A stretch of 64,000 nucleotides of DNA from an uncultured Woeseiaceae bacterium (GCA_945788625.1 CALZMQ010000003.1:1-64000); one strand, 5' to 3'. Shown: positions 1 through 8,463, counted from the stretch's first letter. The notes: generated by a model from the sequence alone, not told the origin. A program made the numbers and translations.

Positions 1-200
1 TAAAGCTGTCGCTGTACCTGACTAACCTGGTCACTGACGCGTTGCTTGGTGTCCTCACGAACCTGTTGCCGTTCGAGTTTCCCGAATGGCTGCAGGCGCG
101 CATCAGCTCGGTCATTAACTTCGGCGCAGAGGTGTTTTTTGTGGCTGTGTTGCTGGGCTACGCCTGGTCACGAACACGGCAGCAGTTTATGCGCTTGTAA
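1..200 (+). CDS. C-terminal part of a small membrane protein (5' truncated by window edge)
   Basis: The reading frame is open from the window edge (first full codon at 3) to TAA at 198-200. The 65 residues visible contain a hydrophobic segment near the end (VFFVAVLLGYAW) and finish TRQQFMRL. They match almost residue for residue the last 65 residues of the 176-aa protein at 27841-28371, so the start lies upstream of the window and the full protein is probably similar in size. Function is unknown; I recognise no named family. By eye there are about 15 differences in 198 nucleotides, many at third codon positions, which suggests two maintained paralogues rather than an assembly echo. Confidence 0.75.
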   Translation, partial: KLSLYLTNLVTDALLGVLTNLLPFEFPEWLQARISSVINFGAEVFFVAVLLGYAWSRTRQQFMRL

Positions 201-230
201 GATCGCCCCGGGTCTCGCTAATCGACATGC

Positions 231-261
231 TTGAGCGCGCACTCCAGCGGCTCGCTATAAT
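231..261 (+). promoter_or_regulatory. Candidate sigma-70 promoter of yjjI-yjjW
   Basis: A perfect TATAAT at 256-261 is preceded 19 bp upstream by TTGAGC (231-236), a fair -35 match with a slightly long spacer. Transcription would begin near 268, between this box and the GGAG/ATG at 285-298. That makes the internal ATG at 296 the functional start and rules out the in-frame ATG at 227. No FNR-type palindrome was seen although glycyl-radical enzymes are usually anaerobic. Confidence 0.55.
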
Positions 262-295
262 AGACCCGTGCGTCATTACTCAATGGAGCGACGTC

Positions 296-1831
296 ATGCA
301 GGACACTATCCAGAAGCTGCGCAGCATCGCCAATGACGCGACGCTAAGTCCGGCCCAAAAGAGGCACTATCTCTCGCTGGAAGCCGAGAACATGCTGCCC
401 TACCCAACGCTGGATGCCGAAACGCAGGAAGCGCTGGATCAGCGCGTCATCTGCGACATGTATGAGGGGCACGCGCCGTACAAACCGCGCTATGTCCTGC
501 CCGACTACAGCATCGTCCTCGCACAGGGCAGCGAGTACCTGGAATTGCCCGCCCCCGAAACACTGGACGAAGCAATCAACACGTTGATGATCGCCTATCA
601 TCACGTGCCGTCCGTAACTGGCATACCCGTGTACATTGGGCGGCTGGATCATCTCTTGCTGCCGTTCTGCGATGACATCAGCGACGAAGATCTCTACGAG
701 AAGATCAAACTGTTCTGGCGCTATCTCGACCGCACGCTGCCCGATGCGTTCATGCATGCCAATATTGGCCCGACGGACAATCGCGTCGCCCGCGCTATCC
801 TGCGGGTCGATGCCGAGCTGAAGCAGATAGCACCAAACCTGACGTTCCTTTATGACCCTCAAGCCAGCGGCGACGAAATCCTGGCTATTGCCAGCAACAA
901 CATCGTCGAATGCTGCAAACCACATATCGCCAATCACCCCGTCCACGCTGCTGCCTTTGACGAGCGCGGATACGGCATCGTGAGTTGCTATAACGTGCTG
1001 CCAATCGCCGGCGGTGCATCGACACTGACGCGCATCAACCTGAAGGAGGTCGCTTTACGGTCGAGCGGCGAAGACGATTTCTTTGCCCATCAGTTACCGC
1101 GCTACCTGGACCTGAACTTCCGACTGACCCAGTCGCGGATCGACTACTTGTTCAACGAATCCAATTTTTTCCAAAGCTTCCTCGTCGAGGAGCGCTGGAT
1201 CGAAGCCGACCGGTTTACCGCCATGTTCGGCGTGTTCGCCATGGCCGAGGCCGTCAATGCACTCCAGGAAAAAGAAGCGCGTGCCGGCCGCTATGGGTTT
1301 GACGAGGAGGCGAATGCTCTCGGGCACAGGATCTCCGCCGTGTTGGCTAAAGCTGTCGACGGTCGGCCATTAAACAACGCGTGGCGAGGTCGCGCGCTGC
1401 TGCATTCACAGGCAGGCCTGAGCGATGATGTCAAAGCAACACCGGGAGTGCGAATTCCCTATGGTACCGAGCCGGATCCGGTGACACATGTAGAGGCACT
1501 GTCACCACATCACCAGTACTATTCATCCGGAATCAGCGAGATTCTGACAGTGGACGAGTCCGTCCGGAATAATCCCGAAGCGATACAGCAGCTTTGTAAA
1601 GGCGCGTTCGCCCGCGGCTTCCGGGAGTTTACGGTCAATGTTGCGAGCAACGATCTCGTTCGGGTGACGGGGTACATGGTCCGCCTGTCCGATATCAGGA
1701 AATTCAAAGAGCAGCAGGGCTCTCGAACGAATACCACCGTTTTGGGAGCCGAGGCCGCCGACGTAACCGGGATTCTCGACCGCAAGCCGCGAGTAGTGGG
1801 AAATGAGCTCTACCCAGGCCACAGTCAGTAA
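296..1831 (+). CDS. yjjI: YjjI-family glycyl radical enzyme
   Basis: The 511-residue protein matches the YjjI (DUF3029) family, a branch of oxygen-sensitive glycyl radical enzymes whose substrate I cannot name. The C-terminus carries the radical-domain motif RVTGY (about residues 456-460), with Gly459 the expected radical site about 50 residues from the end, as usual. Candidate active-site cysteines are Cys231 in GYGIVSCYN and the Cys206-Cys207 pair. ATG at 296 is chosen because GGAG lies 7 nt upstream and a TATAAT box lies between 296 and the earlier ATG at 227; the resulting length is close to the E. coli protein. The next gene overlaps it by 29 bp and encodes the dedicated activase, which strongly supports the assignment. 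Confidence 0.9.
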   Translation: MQDTIQKLRSIANDATLSPAQKRHYLSLEAENMLPYPTLDAETQEALDQRVICDMYEGHAPYKPRYVLPDYSIVLAQGSEYLELPAPETLDEAINTLMIAYHHVPSVTGIPVYIGRLDHLLLPFCDDISDEDLYEKIKLFWRYLDRTLPDAFMHANIGPTDNRVARAILRVDAELKQIAPNLTFLYDPQASGDEILAIASNNIVECCKPHIANHPVHAAAFDERGYGIVSCYNVLPIAGGASTLTRINLKEVALRSSGEDDFFAHQLPRYLDLNFRLTQSRIDYLFNESNFFQSFLVEERWIEADRFTAMFGVFAMAEAVNALQEKEARAGRYGFDEEANALGHRISAVLAKAVDGRPLNNAWRGRALLHSQAGLSDDVKATPGVRIPYGTEPDPVTHVEALSPHHQYYSSGISEILTVDESVRNNPEAIQQLCKGAFARGFREFTVNVASNDLVRVTGYMVRLSDIRKFKEQQGSRTNTTVLGAEAADVTGILDRKPRVVGNELYPGHSQ

Positions 1832-2669
1832 GATCCTCACCTATTCTATTGTGGACGGGCCAGGCAACCGGCTCGTCATCTTTCTGCAGGGCTGCAATTT
1901 CAATTGTGCCTGCTGTCACAACCCTCACACGATCGGTGAATGCAATCACTGTGGCGAGTGTATTCCCGCGTGTCATGTGGATGCGCTGTCCCTGGTCGAC
2001 GGCCGCATCGCATACGATCCACTCGCCTGCGACCATTGCGATGCCTGTCTCGAGGTCTGTCCGATCAGCGCCAATCCCATGGTGCGCGATTACAGTGTTG
2101 CGGAGATCCTGGAGCTGGCGCGCGAGTACCGGCCGTTCTTGACGGGCGTTACGGTTTCGGGCGGCGAGCCAACAAAGCAACTGGATTTCATCATCGAGTT
2201 GTTTCGAGCAATCAAGGCGGATAAAGAACTCGCTGAACTCAGTTGTTTCATCGACAGCAACGGCCACCTGGGCGCACCGGGTTGGGAGAATGTCCTTCCC
2301 GTCACCGATGGCGTCATGCTCGACATCAAGAGTTTCGACAACCCGACTCACCAGGCGCTGACCGGCATGCAAAACGTGAAAAGCCTGGAATCGGCACGGT
2401 TTCTTCATGCGGCGGGGAAGCTATATGAATTACGCTTTCTGCTGATCCCCGGCAAGACCGATAGTGACGCAGAACTGGACAGCCTGATCGGATTTGTGAA
2501 GGAGCTTGGAGCCGACACCCGCGTCAAGCTGAACGCCTTTCAACATCACGGCGTCAAAGGTGAGGCGATTGGCTGGGAGAAGATGACCGAAGTCGGTGTC
2601 GACAGGGCCGCCGAACGGCTGCGCGCGGCGGGCATCGACAATGTCGCTACGCCGGCCGTTTATCTCTAG
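1803..2669 (+). CDS. yjjW: YjjW-family glycyl radical enzyme activase (radical SAM)
   Basis: This protein installs the glycyl radical on its partner YjjI using S-adenosylmethionine and a [4Fe-4S] cluster. The radical-SAM motif CX3CX2C is at Cys31, Cys35 and Cys38 (QGCNFNCACCHN). A ferredoxin-like insert with two Cys-rich runs follows (CNHCGEC and CDHCDAC, about residues 48-80), typical of activases with auxiliary clusters. The GGE motif appears in VSGGEPT. At 288 residues it has the usual activase length. The ATG lies inside the last 29 bp of yjjI, so the two are almost certainly co-translated. Only the substrate of the pair is unknown. Confidence 0.9.
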   Translation: MSSTQATVSKILTYSIVDGPGNRLVIFLQGCNFNCACCHNPHTIGECNHCGECIPACHVDALSLVDGRIAYDPLACDHCDACLEVCPISANPMVRDYSVAEILELAREYRPFLTGVTVSGGEPTKQLDFIIELFRAIKADKELAELSCFIDSNGHLGAPGWENVLPVTDGVMLDIKSFDNPTHQALTGMQNVKSLESARFLHAAGKLYELRFLLIPGKTDSDAELDSLIGFVKELGADTRVKLNAFQHHGVKGEAIGWEKMTEVGVDRAAERLRAAGIDNVATPAVYL

Positions 2670-2677
2670 CCTGGGGC

Positions 2678-2801
2678 CGTCGTCCCCGTGACCGGACAGA
2701 GTGATGACCTTTCCTGACGCGAATTCCTCATTTATACGGCGGGTCGCCTCGATGCCGTTCAGGCCGGGCATCGATAGATCCATCAGAACGGCCTGGTGAC
2801 T
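2678..2801 (-). pseudogene. Remnant of a response-regulator receiver domain
   Basis: On the minus strand between yjjW and the CPBP gene, one frame reads LSHQAVLMDLSMPGLNG then IEATRRINEEF and KVITLSGHGDD. This is the beta3-alpha3-beta4 core of a NarL/LuxR-type receiver domain, including the phospho-acceptor Asp in LMDLSMPG. A stop codon lies a few codons upstream, and downstream the frame runs into antisense yjjW sequence with no resemblance to a receiver. Only about 40 codons survive and there is no output domain, so this is a gene fossil rather than a functional gene. Confidence 0.7.
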
Positions 2802-2810
2802 GAGCAGCCG

Positions 2811-3533
2811 CTATGCCGGCTGCGGTTCCGGGTGGTCGTCATCCTTGCTCAGGATTTCGTGGATCGCAGCACCTTGCAGCGCATCGAGCAATGCGTGCGC
2901 GACGATCGGTAACCAGATCGACCCGCTTACAACGTACAACGCGCCAAGAGCAAACCCGGCCAGGCCAGTCCGCAGGGCGCCGCCTGCGCCCTGGTAGCTG
3001 TGCCCGAGACCGAATGCAACGGACGATACGACAACGGCACCCCACACCGGCATGAACTGACCGAGATACCAGATCACGAAACCCCGATACACGACCTCCT
3101 CGACGATACCGGCGGTTATCGATACGGCGTAGAAATTGTGAAGCTCGCGCCTGGTATGCGGAAGAAAGATGGCCAGATTGCCGAACGACTCTGCATACCT
3201 GGCTTTGTCGGCAACACTCGCGTGCTTTGCGCTTCGCCATGAGTACAGGAGATATCCGGTCAGCGCGATGCAGGGTATGACCCCAATCCAGAACCCCGGA
3301 CCTCCGGGCATGACGAAGCCGAGATCGGCCATTGGCCGGCCGAAGTCGAGCCAGGCCGCGGCCAGTAACACGAGAAACAGCCACTCCACCATTGCCGTCT
3401 GTCGGTAGAAGCGAACCCGCTCGGCAGGCTGACCCGCTTTCACCCGTGCAATGTAGTACCGGGACTCGATCGCACCATGGACGGGTTGCAGCACGAATAA
3501 CAGCAGTATAAAAACGTGATCGACAAGTTGCAT
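2811..3533 (-). CDS. CPBP-family intramembrane metalloprotease (CAAX/bacteriocin-processing type)
   Basis: A 240-residue polytopic membrane protein with the three signatures of the CPBP/ABI family: EEVVYRG (Glu145-Glu146, Arg150), FGLGH (His178) and HALLD (His213). In this family the glutamate pair and histidines form the active site in the membrane. Several hydrophobic segments (about residues 5-20, 50-62, 80-98, 135-215) agree. The substrate cannot be deduced. It is divergent from the ArsR-like regulator at 3629, with a 95-bp intergenic region full of palindromes, which suggests control by that regulator. Confidence 0.85.
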   Translation of the reverse strand: MQLVDHVFILLLFVLQPVHGAIESRYYIARVKAGQPAERVRFYRQTAMVEWLFLVLLAAAWLDFGRPMADLGFVMPGGPGFWIGVIPCIALTGYLLYSWRSAKHASVADKARYAESFGNLAIFLPHTRRELHNFYAVSITAGIVEEVVYRGFVIWYLGQFMPVWGAVVVSSVAFGLGHSYQGAGGALRTGLAGFALGALYVVSGSIWLPIVAHALLDALQGAAIHEILSKDDDHPEPQPA

Positions 3534-3547
3534 TTGTTTCGTTATCC

Positions 3548-3597
3548 TGAATATTCACTGGATCGTGAATAATATTATTCACATTTCTGTGAATAAT
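3548..3597. promoter_or_regulatory. Palindromic operator cluster between divergent CPBP and ArsR-like genes
   Basis: The region contains a perfect 18-bp palindrome, GTGAATAATATTATTCAC, at 3565-3582. A 10-bp palindrome, TGAATATTCA, lies at 3548-3557 and a further half-site, GTGAATAAT, at 3589-3597. All share the core TGAATA/TATTCA, and the centres are spaced about two helical turns apart. Placement directly upstream of a winged-helix regulator and opposite its divergent neighbour is the classical layout of an autoregulatory operator. Binding by the 3629 product is inferred. Confidence 0.7.
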
Positions 3598-3628
3598 CAA
3601 CCTCGACCGCGAAGAAAGTGCATCTCTT

Positions 3629-4177
3629 GTGAAAGACACACACAAAATCAAAGACCTGGACCAGGTTCGCCTGTTGTCCGATCCTCTGAAACTGCGGCTC
3701 CTGCAGGCTTTTGCCGAGTCGGCCAGGACGACCAAGCAGGTGGCCGCCGAGCTCGGCGAAAGCGTTACGAAGTTGTACCGGCATGTTGATGCCCTGCACG
3801 ACTCGGGCCTGCTCGAGGTCGTGGAGGAAAAGCAGAAACGCGGCACGATTGAACGCACGTTTCGGGCCGTAGCGCAGCGATTCGAGGCCGATCATTCCCT
3901 GTTCAGCGATGCACCCGGGGACGAGGGCGCAGAAGCCGCACGCGAGATGCTTAGGGTGAGCGAGACCGAGATCCTGAACGCCCTGGCGAATGCCCGTGAT
4001 GACGATGAGGAACAGGCAATCGTCACACGCATTCGAGGCAAGGCTACTCCGGAAAAGATCGCCGAGCTGCGGACAATGCTCCTGGAGTGGCTTGACTCGG
4101 TACCGAATTGCGACCAATTGCCCACCGAAGACGCCAGGGAATTCGGTGGCCTGATCGCGTTTTACCGGATCGACTGA
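3629..4177 (+). CDS. ArsR-like winged-helix transcriptional regulator
   Basis: The 182-residue protein starts with an ArsR/SmtB-type helix-turn-helix: LLSDPLKLRLLQAF (about residues 15-28), then ARTTKQVAAELGES and KLYRHVDALHDSGLLEVVEE, the recognition helix and wing. The C-terminal half is helical and acidic and probably senses a ligand or dimerises; no metal-binding Cys/His cluster is visible. The start is GTG at 3629, because the upstream GTG in another frame meets a stop at once. The palindromes just upstream are likely its own operators, and the divergent CPBP protease its likely target. The ligand is unknown. Confidence 0.8.
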   Translation: MKDTHKIKDLDQVRLLSDPLKLRLLQAFAESARTTKQVAAELGESVTKLYRHVDALHDSGLLEVVEEKQKRGTIERTFRAVAQRFEADHSLFSDAPGDEGAEAAREMLRVSETEILNALANARDDDEEQAIVTRIRGKATPEKIAELRTMLLEWLDSVPNCDQLPTEDAREFGGLIAFYRID

Positions 4178-4197
4178 ACAGACTGGTCAAGCAACCG

Positions 4198-5490
4198 TCA
4201 CAATATCCGCATCACACCGATTGTCAGCAAGTTTCGATCATAAGAAAACTCCGGGTCGCTGGAGTCGTTGTTTGAGTACTGATACTCAACGAGCAGAATC
4301 CAGTTCCGGACGAGATGCCTGGTTAACGCGGATCGCGCAGAAAACAGGTTCTCAGTACGAGACACGGCAACATCGTTGAAGCGACTGCGTCGATAACTCG
4401 CACCCGCCTCGAAGCCCCAGCCCGTGTCCGGCAAATGGCGATAGTCGACCGAAAGTCCCGTGCGCGTGGGTGATACGCCCGGGTCCAGACGATCGTTGTC
4501 TTCGTGGCGAAGTCGCACCAACAGGCGTCGGCCATCGGGAGAATACTGGCGATAACGTGCAACGATGTGATGTCGCCTGCCGCTGATACCGTTGAATATG
4601 TCATCGCCATCGTTGATGTCGTCGTAGTAGTAAGAGAGGTTTGCAGATGCGCTGCCCCCAAGTGACCTGTAGCCTTCGACTCCCAGGCCGATCCGGCGAT
4701 CAAATGCGTCGCCACCCAGCCAGCCTGCGCCGGCGTAAGCTCCGGCAGCGATTCGCCAGCTTCCCTGCTGCCACTCGTACTTGGCGCCCGCGCTGATCTC
4801 GTTCTGATCGAAATCATCAGCGTCGAAATAGCGTATTCCGTAGACGCTACCCTCGAATCGCAATCCGCCGGGCGGACCGGGGAATGGCGCAGAAACCGAG
4901 GCAAAAACATCGACCATAGGGCTTTCGGTCCTAACGCCTGGCGATATGTCAGCCGTGTCTCGCAGGACAATGTTGTCGTCGTACCCGGCGCGAACTCCAA
5001 TAGCCCCGGACCAGCTGGACGCTGGCCGTTCCTCGGGCTCGATCGCGGCAAGCTGGTTTGACGCCAGCACCCGAATTGCTTCGTTGTCCTGACTCGCGCG
5101 ATAGGCGCGGAGGAAATGTTCGGCTGCAGCAGCCGTATCACCCACGCGCTGCGACACGAGGCCCAGGTTGTATTCGGCGAGGCCGGCCATTTGTGGATAC
5201 TTGCGGGCAATCAGCGCAAACGTTTCGCCAGCTTCAGCGTACCGCTCGAGCTTGTACTGACATACGGCAATGTTGTAATGGACGGCGGGACCGGTCAAAC
5301 CCGAATCCCGATCTGCCTCGAAGAAGCTGAGTGCCGCGGCGTAATCGCCGCGCTCGAACGCGACGTTGCCATTCGTCCAGTCGTCAGCATACGCATGCAC
5401 GGTGATCGATAGCGCACTTATCGCGAAAAGAAGCCTGCGTGTCACTGCCCTGTTGATGCGGTTCAACTCCGTAAACGCGCCCCAATGCAA
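4198..5490 (-). CDS. TPR plus outer-membrane beta-barrel protein
   Basis: A signal peptide is followed by a mature start near ADDWTNGNVAF (cleavage about residue 36). Three TPR-like repeats follow at about residues 37-150 (for example NIAVCQYKLERYAEAGETF). From about residue 160 to the end the sequence alternates as in amphipathic beta strands with many Tyr/Arg/Gly and ends in a hydrophobic strand (LLTIGVMRIL), typical of an outer-membrane barrel. This resembles surface-assembly proteins with a periplasmic TPR domain and a barrel, such as Slam-like proteins, but I cannot assign it. It is the last gene of the sigma/anti-sigma operon, 57 bp after the preceding small secreted protein. Confidence 0.7.
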   Translation of the reverse strand: MHWGAFTELNRINRAVTRRLLFAISALSITVHAYADDWTNGNVAFERGDYAAALSFFEADRDSGLTGPAVHYNIAVCQYKLERYAEAGETFALIARKYPQMAGLAEYNLGLVSQRVGDTAAAAEHFLRAYRASQDNEAIRVLASNQLAAIEPEERPASSWSGAIGVRAGYDDNIVLRDTADISPGVRTESPMVDVFASVSAPFPGPPGGLRFEGSVYGIRYFDADDFDQNEISAGAKYEWQQGSWRIAAGAYAGAGWLGGDAFDRRIGLGVEGYRSLGGSASANLSYYYDDINDGDDIFNGISGRRHHIVARYRQYSPDGRRLLVRLRHEDNDRLDPGVSPTRTGLSVDYRHLPDTGWGFEAGASYRRSRFNDVAVSRTENLFSARSALTRHLVRNWILLVEYQYSNNDSSDPEFSYDRNLLTIGVMRIL

Positions 5491-5547
5491 CGGTGCCCAT
5501 TGTGCACTCGCACCGTGGGCATGTCGTTATTGTACCTTCGCCTGCTT

Positions 5548-5976
5548 TTACTTGTCGGGCGGACCCTTGGGTGGCTCGGGTCGATCCGGCGGTGTCGGAC
5601 GGTCTTCGAAGCGGCCGCGATTCTCGCGGTTCTTCCTCGCCTGCTCCGCCATTTCAGCGCCGTGCTCGCGTGCTTCGTCTGCACGGGACAGCCCGTTTTC
5701 ACGACGTTCGCGGTTCTCATTTGCCTTCTGCGAACCGCGCTCAGCTCGCTCGACCGCCGCGGAGTTCTCGACGGCTGCCGGCGGCAGCATGATTTCCTTG
5801 GTGACAGCCTCGGGCAATTCAGCCTCCGCCGCGCCCATGAGCCGAATTGTCGACTCCGCCGGGTCTGCGGCACTGTCGTCGTCTTCCTGTGCAAGCACCA
5901 GGCTTGTGCTCAGGAGCAGGCACAAAATGCACAGGCCGAGAAATAAGTTCCTGATCTCAACTGCTCGTTTCATCAC
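5548..5976 (-). CDS. Small secreted, highly charged protein of unknown function
   Basis: The 142-residue product has a clear signal peptide ending near LVLAQ (about residue 30). The mature part is dominated by Glu, Arg, Ala and Asn, with a predicted long charged helix (about residues 75-125) and a Pro-rich tail (TPPDRPEPPKGPPDK). No family is recognised. It sits 13 bp downstream of the anti-sigma gene in the same direction, so it is probably part of the ECF regulon. A periplasmic partner of the neighbouring barrel protein is possible but speculative. Confidence 0.6.
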   Translation of the reverse strand: MMKRAVEIRNLFLGLCILCLLLSTSLVLAQEDDDSAADPAESTIRLMGAAEAELPEAVTKEIMLPPAAVENSAAVERAERGSQKANENRERRENGLSRADEAREHGAEMAEQARKNRENRGRFEDRPTPPDRPEPPKGPPDK

Positions 5977-5989
5977 GTCTTACCCCGGT

Positions 5990-6619
5990 TCATGATTCTA
6001 CCTGTAAGCGAACGACGAACACCTGCTCGCTTTGCGGATGCTCCAGCCGTACGACCATCTGCCCACCTTCGAAACCATTCGCGATGACCGGCAGGCTAAG
6101 GCGATTTACGCCTGCTTCGAGATTCTCCGTCCAGCTAAGCTCCCTGCGCGGGCCGTAGCCGTCGATCTCGACGCTGCCCGATAAGAGAATCGTAATCCTT
6201 GCGCCGTCGAGAACGCGATCCGTCTCGAAGGCCAGGTTCATTTGCCGCGGCTCTTCGAGCGAAACGACAAACTCCGGAACACTGGCGGTCGGCGCGCGAC
6301 TGTCCGTCCACCCGAAGAACAGTGCGACCGCAAGTAACGATGCGGCTATGGCGCCAAATCCCGCGCCCATCCAGAAGCGATTGTCCCGTGGTGCTCGAGC
6401 GGGTCGCGATACGGCTTTCTCGACTACTGCCTCGAATAAACCGGCGGGTGGCGTGCCCGTGTCTCGCGCCGCGAGTTCGGCAAGCGCTTCCGCCCCGCGC
6501 AGGGCTGTCCGGCAATCCTCGCAACGATCAACGTGTGCAAGCACGCTATCCCGCTCCGCGCCTGCGAGCGAGCCGCGAGCCAGTGCGCGTAGCCTGTCTT
6601 TGTCGAAATCGCAGCTCAC
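5990..6619 (-). CDS. Anti-sigma factor with zinc-finger-type N-terminus
   Basis: The 209-residue membrane protein is the likely antagonist of the ECF sigma factor encoded just upstream. The N-terminal ZAS-like motif HVDRCEDC (HX3CX2C, about residues 28-35) is the sigma-binding anti-sigma domain of this class. A single transmembrane helix follows at about residues 82-104 (FGAIAASLLAVALFFGW), then a beta-rich extracytoplasmic domain of about 100 residues. Its start codon overlaps the sigma stop by 4 bp, as expected for stoichiometric co-expression. Confidence 0.85.
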   Translation of the reverse strand: MSCDFDKDRLRALARGSLAGAERDSVLAHVDRCEDCRTALRGAEALAELAARDTGTPPAGLFEAVVEKAVSRPARAPRDNRFWMGAGFGAIAASLLAVALFFGWTDSRAPTASVPEFVVSLEEPRQMNLAFETDRVLDGARITILLSGSVEIDGYGPRRELSWTENLEAGVNRLSLPVIANGFEGGQMVVRLEHPQSEQVFVVRLQVES

Positions 6620-7185
6620 TCTGCATCCCCTATGGCTTTCAGTTCAGGTTTCAGGGTCTCGTCACTGGACAAAAGTCGACCGAGCCTGGCGCGGCTGCGG
6701 TGAAGCTTTGCCTTGATCGTTCCAGAAGGCGAGCCGGTCATCATTTCGAGCTCCGCGATTGTCAGACCTTCGATATCGCGCAATGCGACAAGGGCGGCTG
6801 ACTCGCTGTCGAGCCGCTTCATCGCCATGAGAATACGGGTTATGCGGACTTCACGGTCGAGCATTTCCTCGGGCAGCCAGTTGCTGCGCTCGCGATCGTC
6901 AGGCTCTTCGGAGTCGAGACCCGTTGCTGCCTGATCGACAGGCGACCGTTTGGAACTGCGGTGTTCATCGATGAATCTGTTGTACATGACTTTTTGTAAC
7001 CAGGCTCTTGGAAACTCGATCCGCTCGAGTTCGTCCAGTTTCTCGAACGCCTTCAAAGCGACGTCCTGAACGAGGTCCTCGGCGTCATCCGGCGACAGCG
7101 TCAACCGGCGCGCCGAGGCATACAGCGCATCGAAATGCGGTCGCAACAACGCTTCAAACCGGGTTTTTCGCGAGTCGTGGGTCAT
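6616..7185 (-). CDS. ECF-subfamily RNA polymerase sigma factor
   Basis: A 189-residue sigma-70-family factor with region 2 (DAEDLVQDVALKAFEKL, about residues 33-49, and RAWLQKVMYNRFID) and region 4 (VALRDIEGLTIAELEM and GTIKAKLHRSRARL, about residues 133-170). No region 3 is present, which defines the ECF class. It heads a four-gene minus-strand operon: sigma, anti-sigma, secreted protein and TPR-barrel. The DUF4382 lipoprotein is transcribed divergently from the same intergenic region. The inducing signal is unknown, but the envelope nature of the downstream genes points to envelope stress or surface remodelling. Confidence 0.9.
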   Translation of the reverse strand: MTHDSRKTRFEALLRPHFDALYASARRLTLSPDDAEDLVQDVALKAFEKLDELERIEFPRAWLQKVMYNRFIDEHRSSKRSPVDQAATGLDSEEPDDRERSNWLPEEMLDREVRITRILMAMKRLDSESAALVALRDIEGLTIAELEMMTGSPSGTIKAKLHRSRARLGRLLSSDETLKPELKAIGDAE

Positions 7186-7388
7186 TTCGATAGCGTTACC
7201 TTAGGGTTAACGCAGAGACTGGGAATTCGGTTGCGATATTTTGACATAACACAAGAAATAGGCCCTTGCCGATTTATGGACTTTTGCCGATTTTATGTCA
7301 AAAAGGTGCAACCGCTGGCTGGTTGGTGACGTTAGGCCGTATATACGCATGTTTTATACGTCCTTATCGAGTTAGAGGGAATGAACCA

Positions 7389-8393
7389 ATGAACAATATT
7401 ACGAATCGATCGCGTTTCGGGCTCCTGGTCGTAGCAGCGATCACGCTCACCAGCTGCAGTGGCTCCGGCTCCGATCCGATCGAGGAAAGCATGGGCGTCT
7501 TCAACCTCAGTGTCAGCGACAGTGGCATCGAAGATGCGGCGAAAGTCTGCATCAAGTTCGACGGAGTCCAGCTGAAGAAGACCGACGAGGGCGCGCCGAT
7601 CGCGATCGATTTCACCGCACCGGAGATCGTCAACCTGCTGGCCAACCAGGGTGCGAATTCCCAACCGATCACGAGCACACAGGTACCGGCAGGGAATTAC
7701 GAGTGGATCAGGCTGATGGTCGACGCCAACAGGGGTAATGATGCGGGCTCGGCTGATACCGACCAGGCGGACCCGGAGTGCCTGGCCGACGACGGCTCGT
7801 ACCTCCTCACCGAAACCGGCCTGCTCTACAGCCTGTTCATCCCGAGTGGCGACCAGACAGGTCTCAAGCTCATCAAGGATATTACGATTCCCGTCAATTC
7901 CTCGGGTAACTACACGGCCGAGTGGGATCTGGGCAAGTCCTTCATCGCACCACCGGGGCTTGCGCCCGATGCCATCATGAAGCCGGTCGTCAAACTCGTC
8001 GCAAACAACGAAGTCGGCACGCTCCTGGGACGGGTCGCGGATGAACTCGTGGAGGCCGATGACTGCGATGTCGAGTTCGCACCGAAAGTGTATGTCTTCG
8101 ACGACGGCATCGCACCTAACCCGATCGACTATCCACCGGAAGATCCGGAGGCGCCTTTCGAACCGGATCCAAACGATCCGGTCGCAACCGGCCTCGTCGA
8201 ACAGCAGGAGCAGGATGACGGCTCGATGCAGTACCGCTACTCGGTCGGTTTCCTCCTTGCCGGCGAATACGAAGTTGCATTCACGTGCGACGGCCAAACC
8301 TTCATACCCGAGGCCGGCAAAGAGGCAACCATCGCCATCGGCGAAGTCAAGGAAATCAACTTCGACCTCGATGACCTGCCATTGGCCCAGTGA
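7389..8393 (+). CDS. DUF4382-domain lipoprotein
   Basis: The 334-residue product begins with a lipoprotein signal, lipobox LTSC with Cys23. A DUF4382-like beta-rich domain follows directly (MGVFNLSVSDSGIEDA through about residue 190). The C-terminal part contains an acidic, Pro-rich linker (about residues 255-285) and another small beta domain. ATG at 7389 is chosen for the AGAGGGA ribosome-binding site 8 nt upstream and because it starts the signal peptide. Biochemical function of DUF4382 is unknown; an envelope location is certain from the lipobox. It is divergent from the ECF sigma operon and may belong to its regulon. Confidence 0.8.
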   Translation: MNNITNRSRFGLLVVAAITLTSCSGSGSDPIEESMGVFNLSVSDSGIEDAAKVCIKFDGVQLKKTDEGAPIAIDFTAPEIVNLLANQGANSQPITSTQVPAGNYEWIRLMVDANRGNDAGSADTDQADPECLADDGSYLLTETGLLYSLFIPSGDQTGLKLIKDITIPVNSSGNYTAEWDLGKSFIAPPGLAPDAIMKPVVKLVANNEVGTLLGRVADELVEADDCDVEFAPKVYVFDDGIAPNPIDYPPEDPEAPFEPDPNDPVATGLVEQQEQDDGSMQYRYSVGFLLAGEYEVAFTCDGQTFIPEAGKEATIAIGEVKEINFDLDDLPLAQ

Positions 8394-8463
8394 CCAACGG
8401 CAGCGGCGCTATACGACGCCAGTCGTTTACTCGGACTCTCACTATGTCCGCAATTGCCGCTAT

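Noticed and set aside
7241..7270. TTGACA at 7241-7246 as a sigma-70 promoter for the DUF4382 gene
   Set aside because: No -10 box at the right distance; the flanking bases at 16-18 bp downstream are GC-rich.
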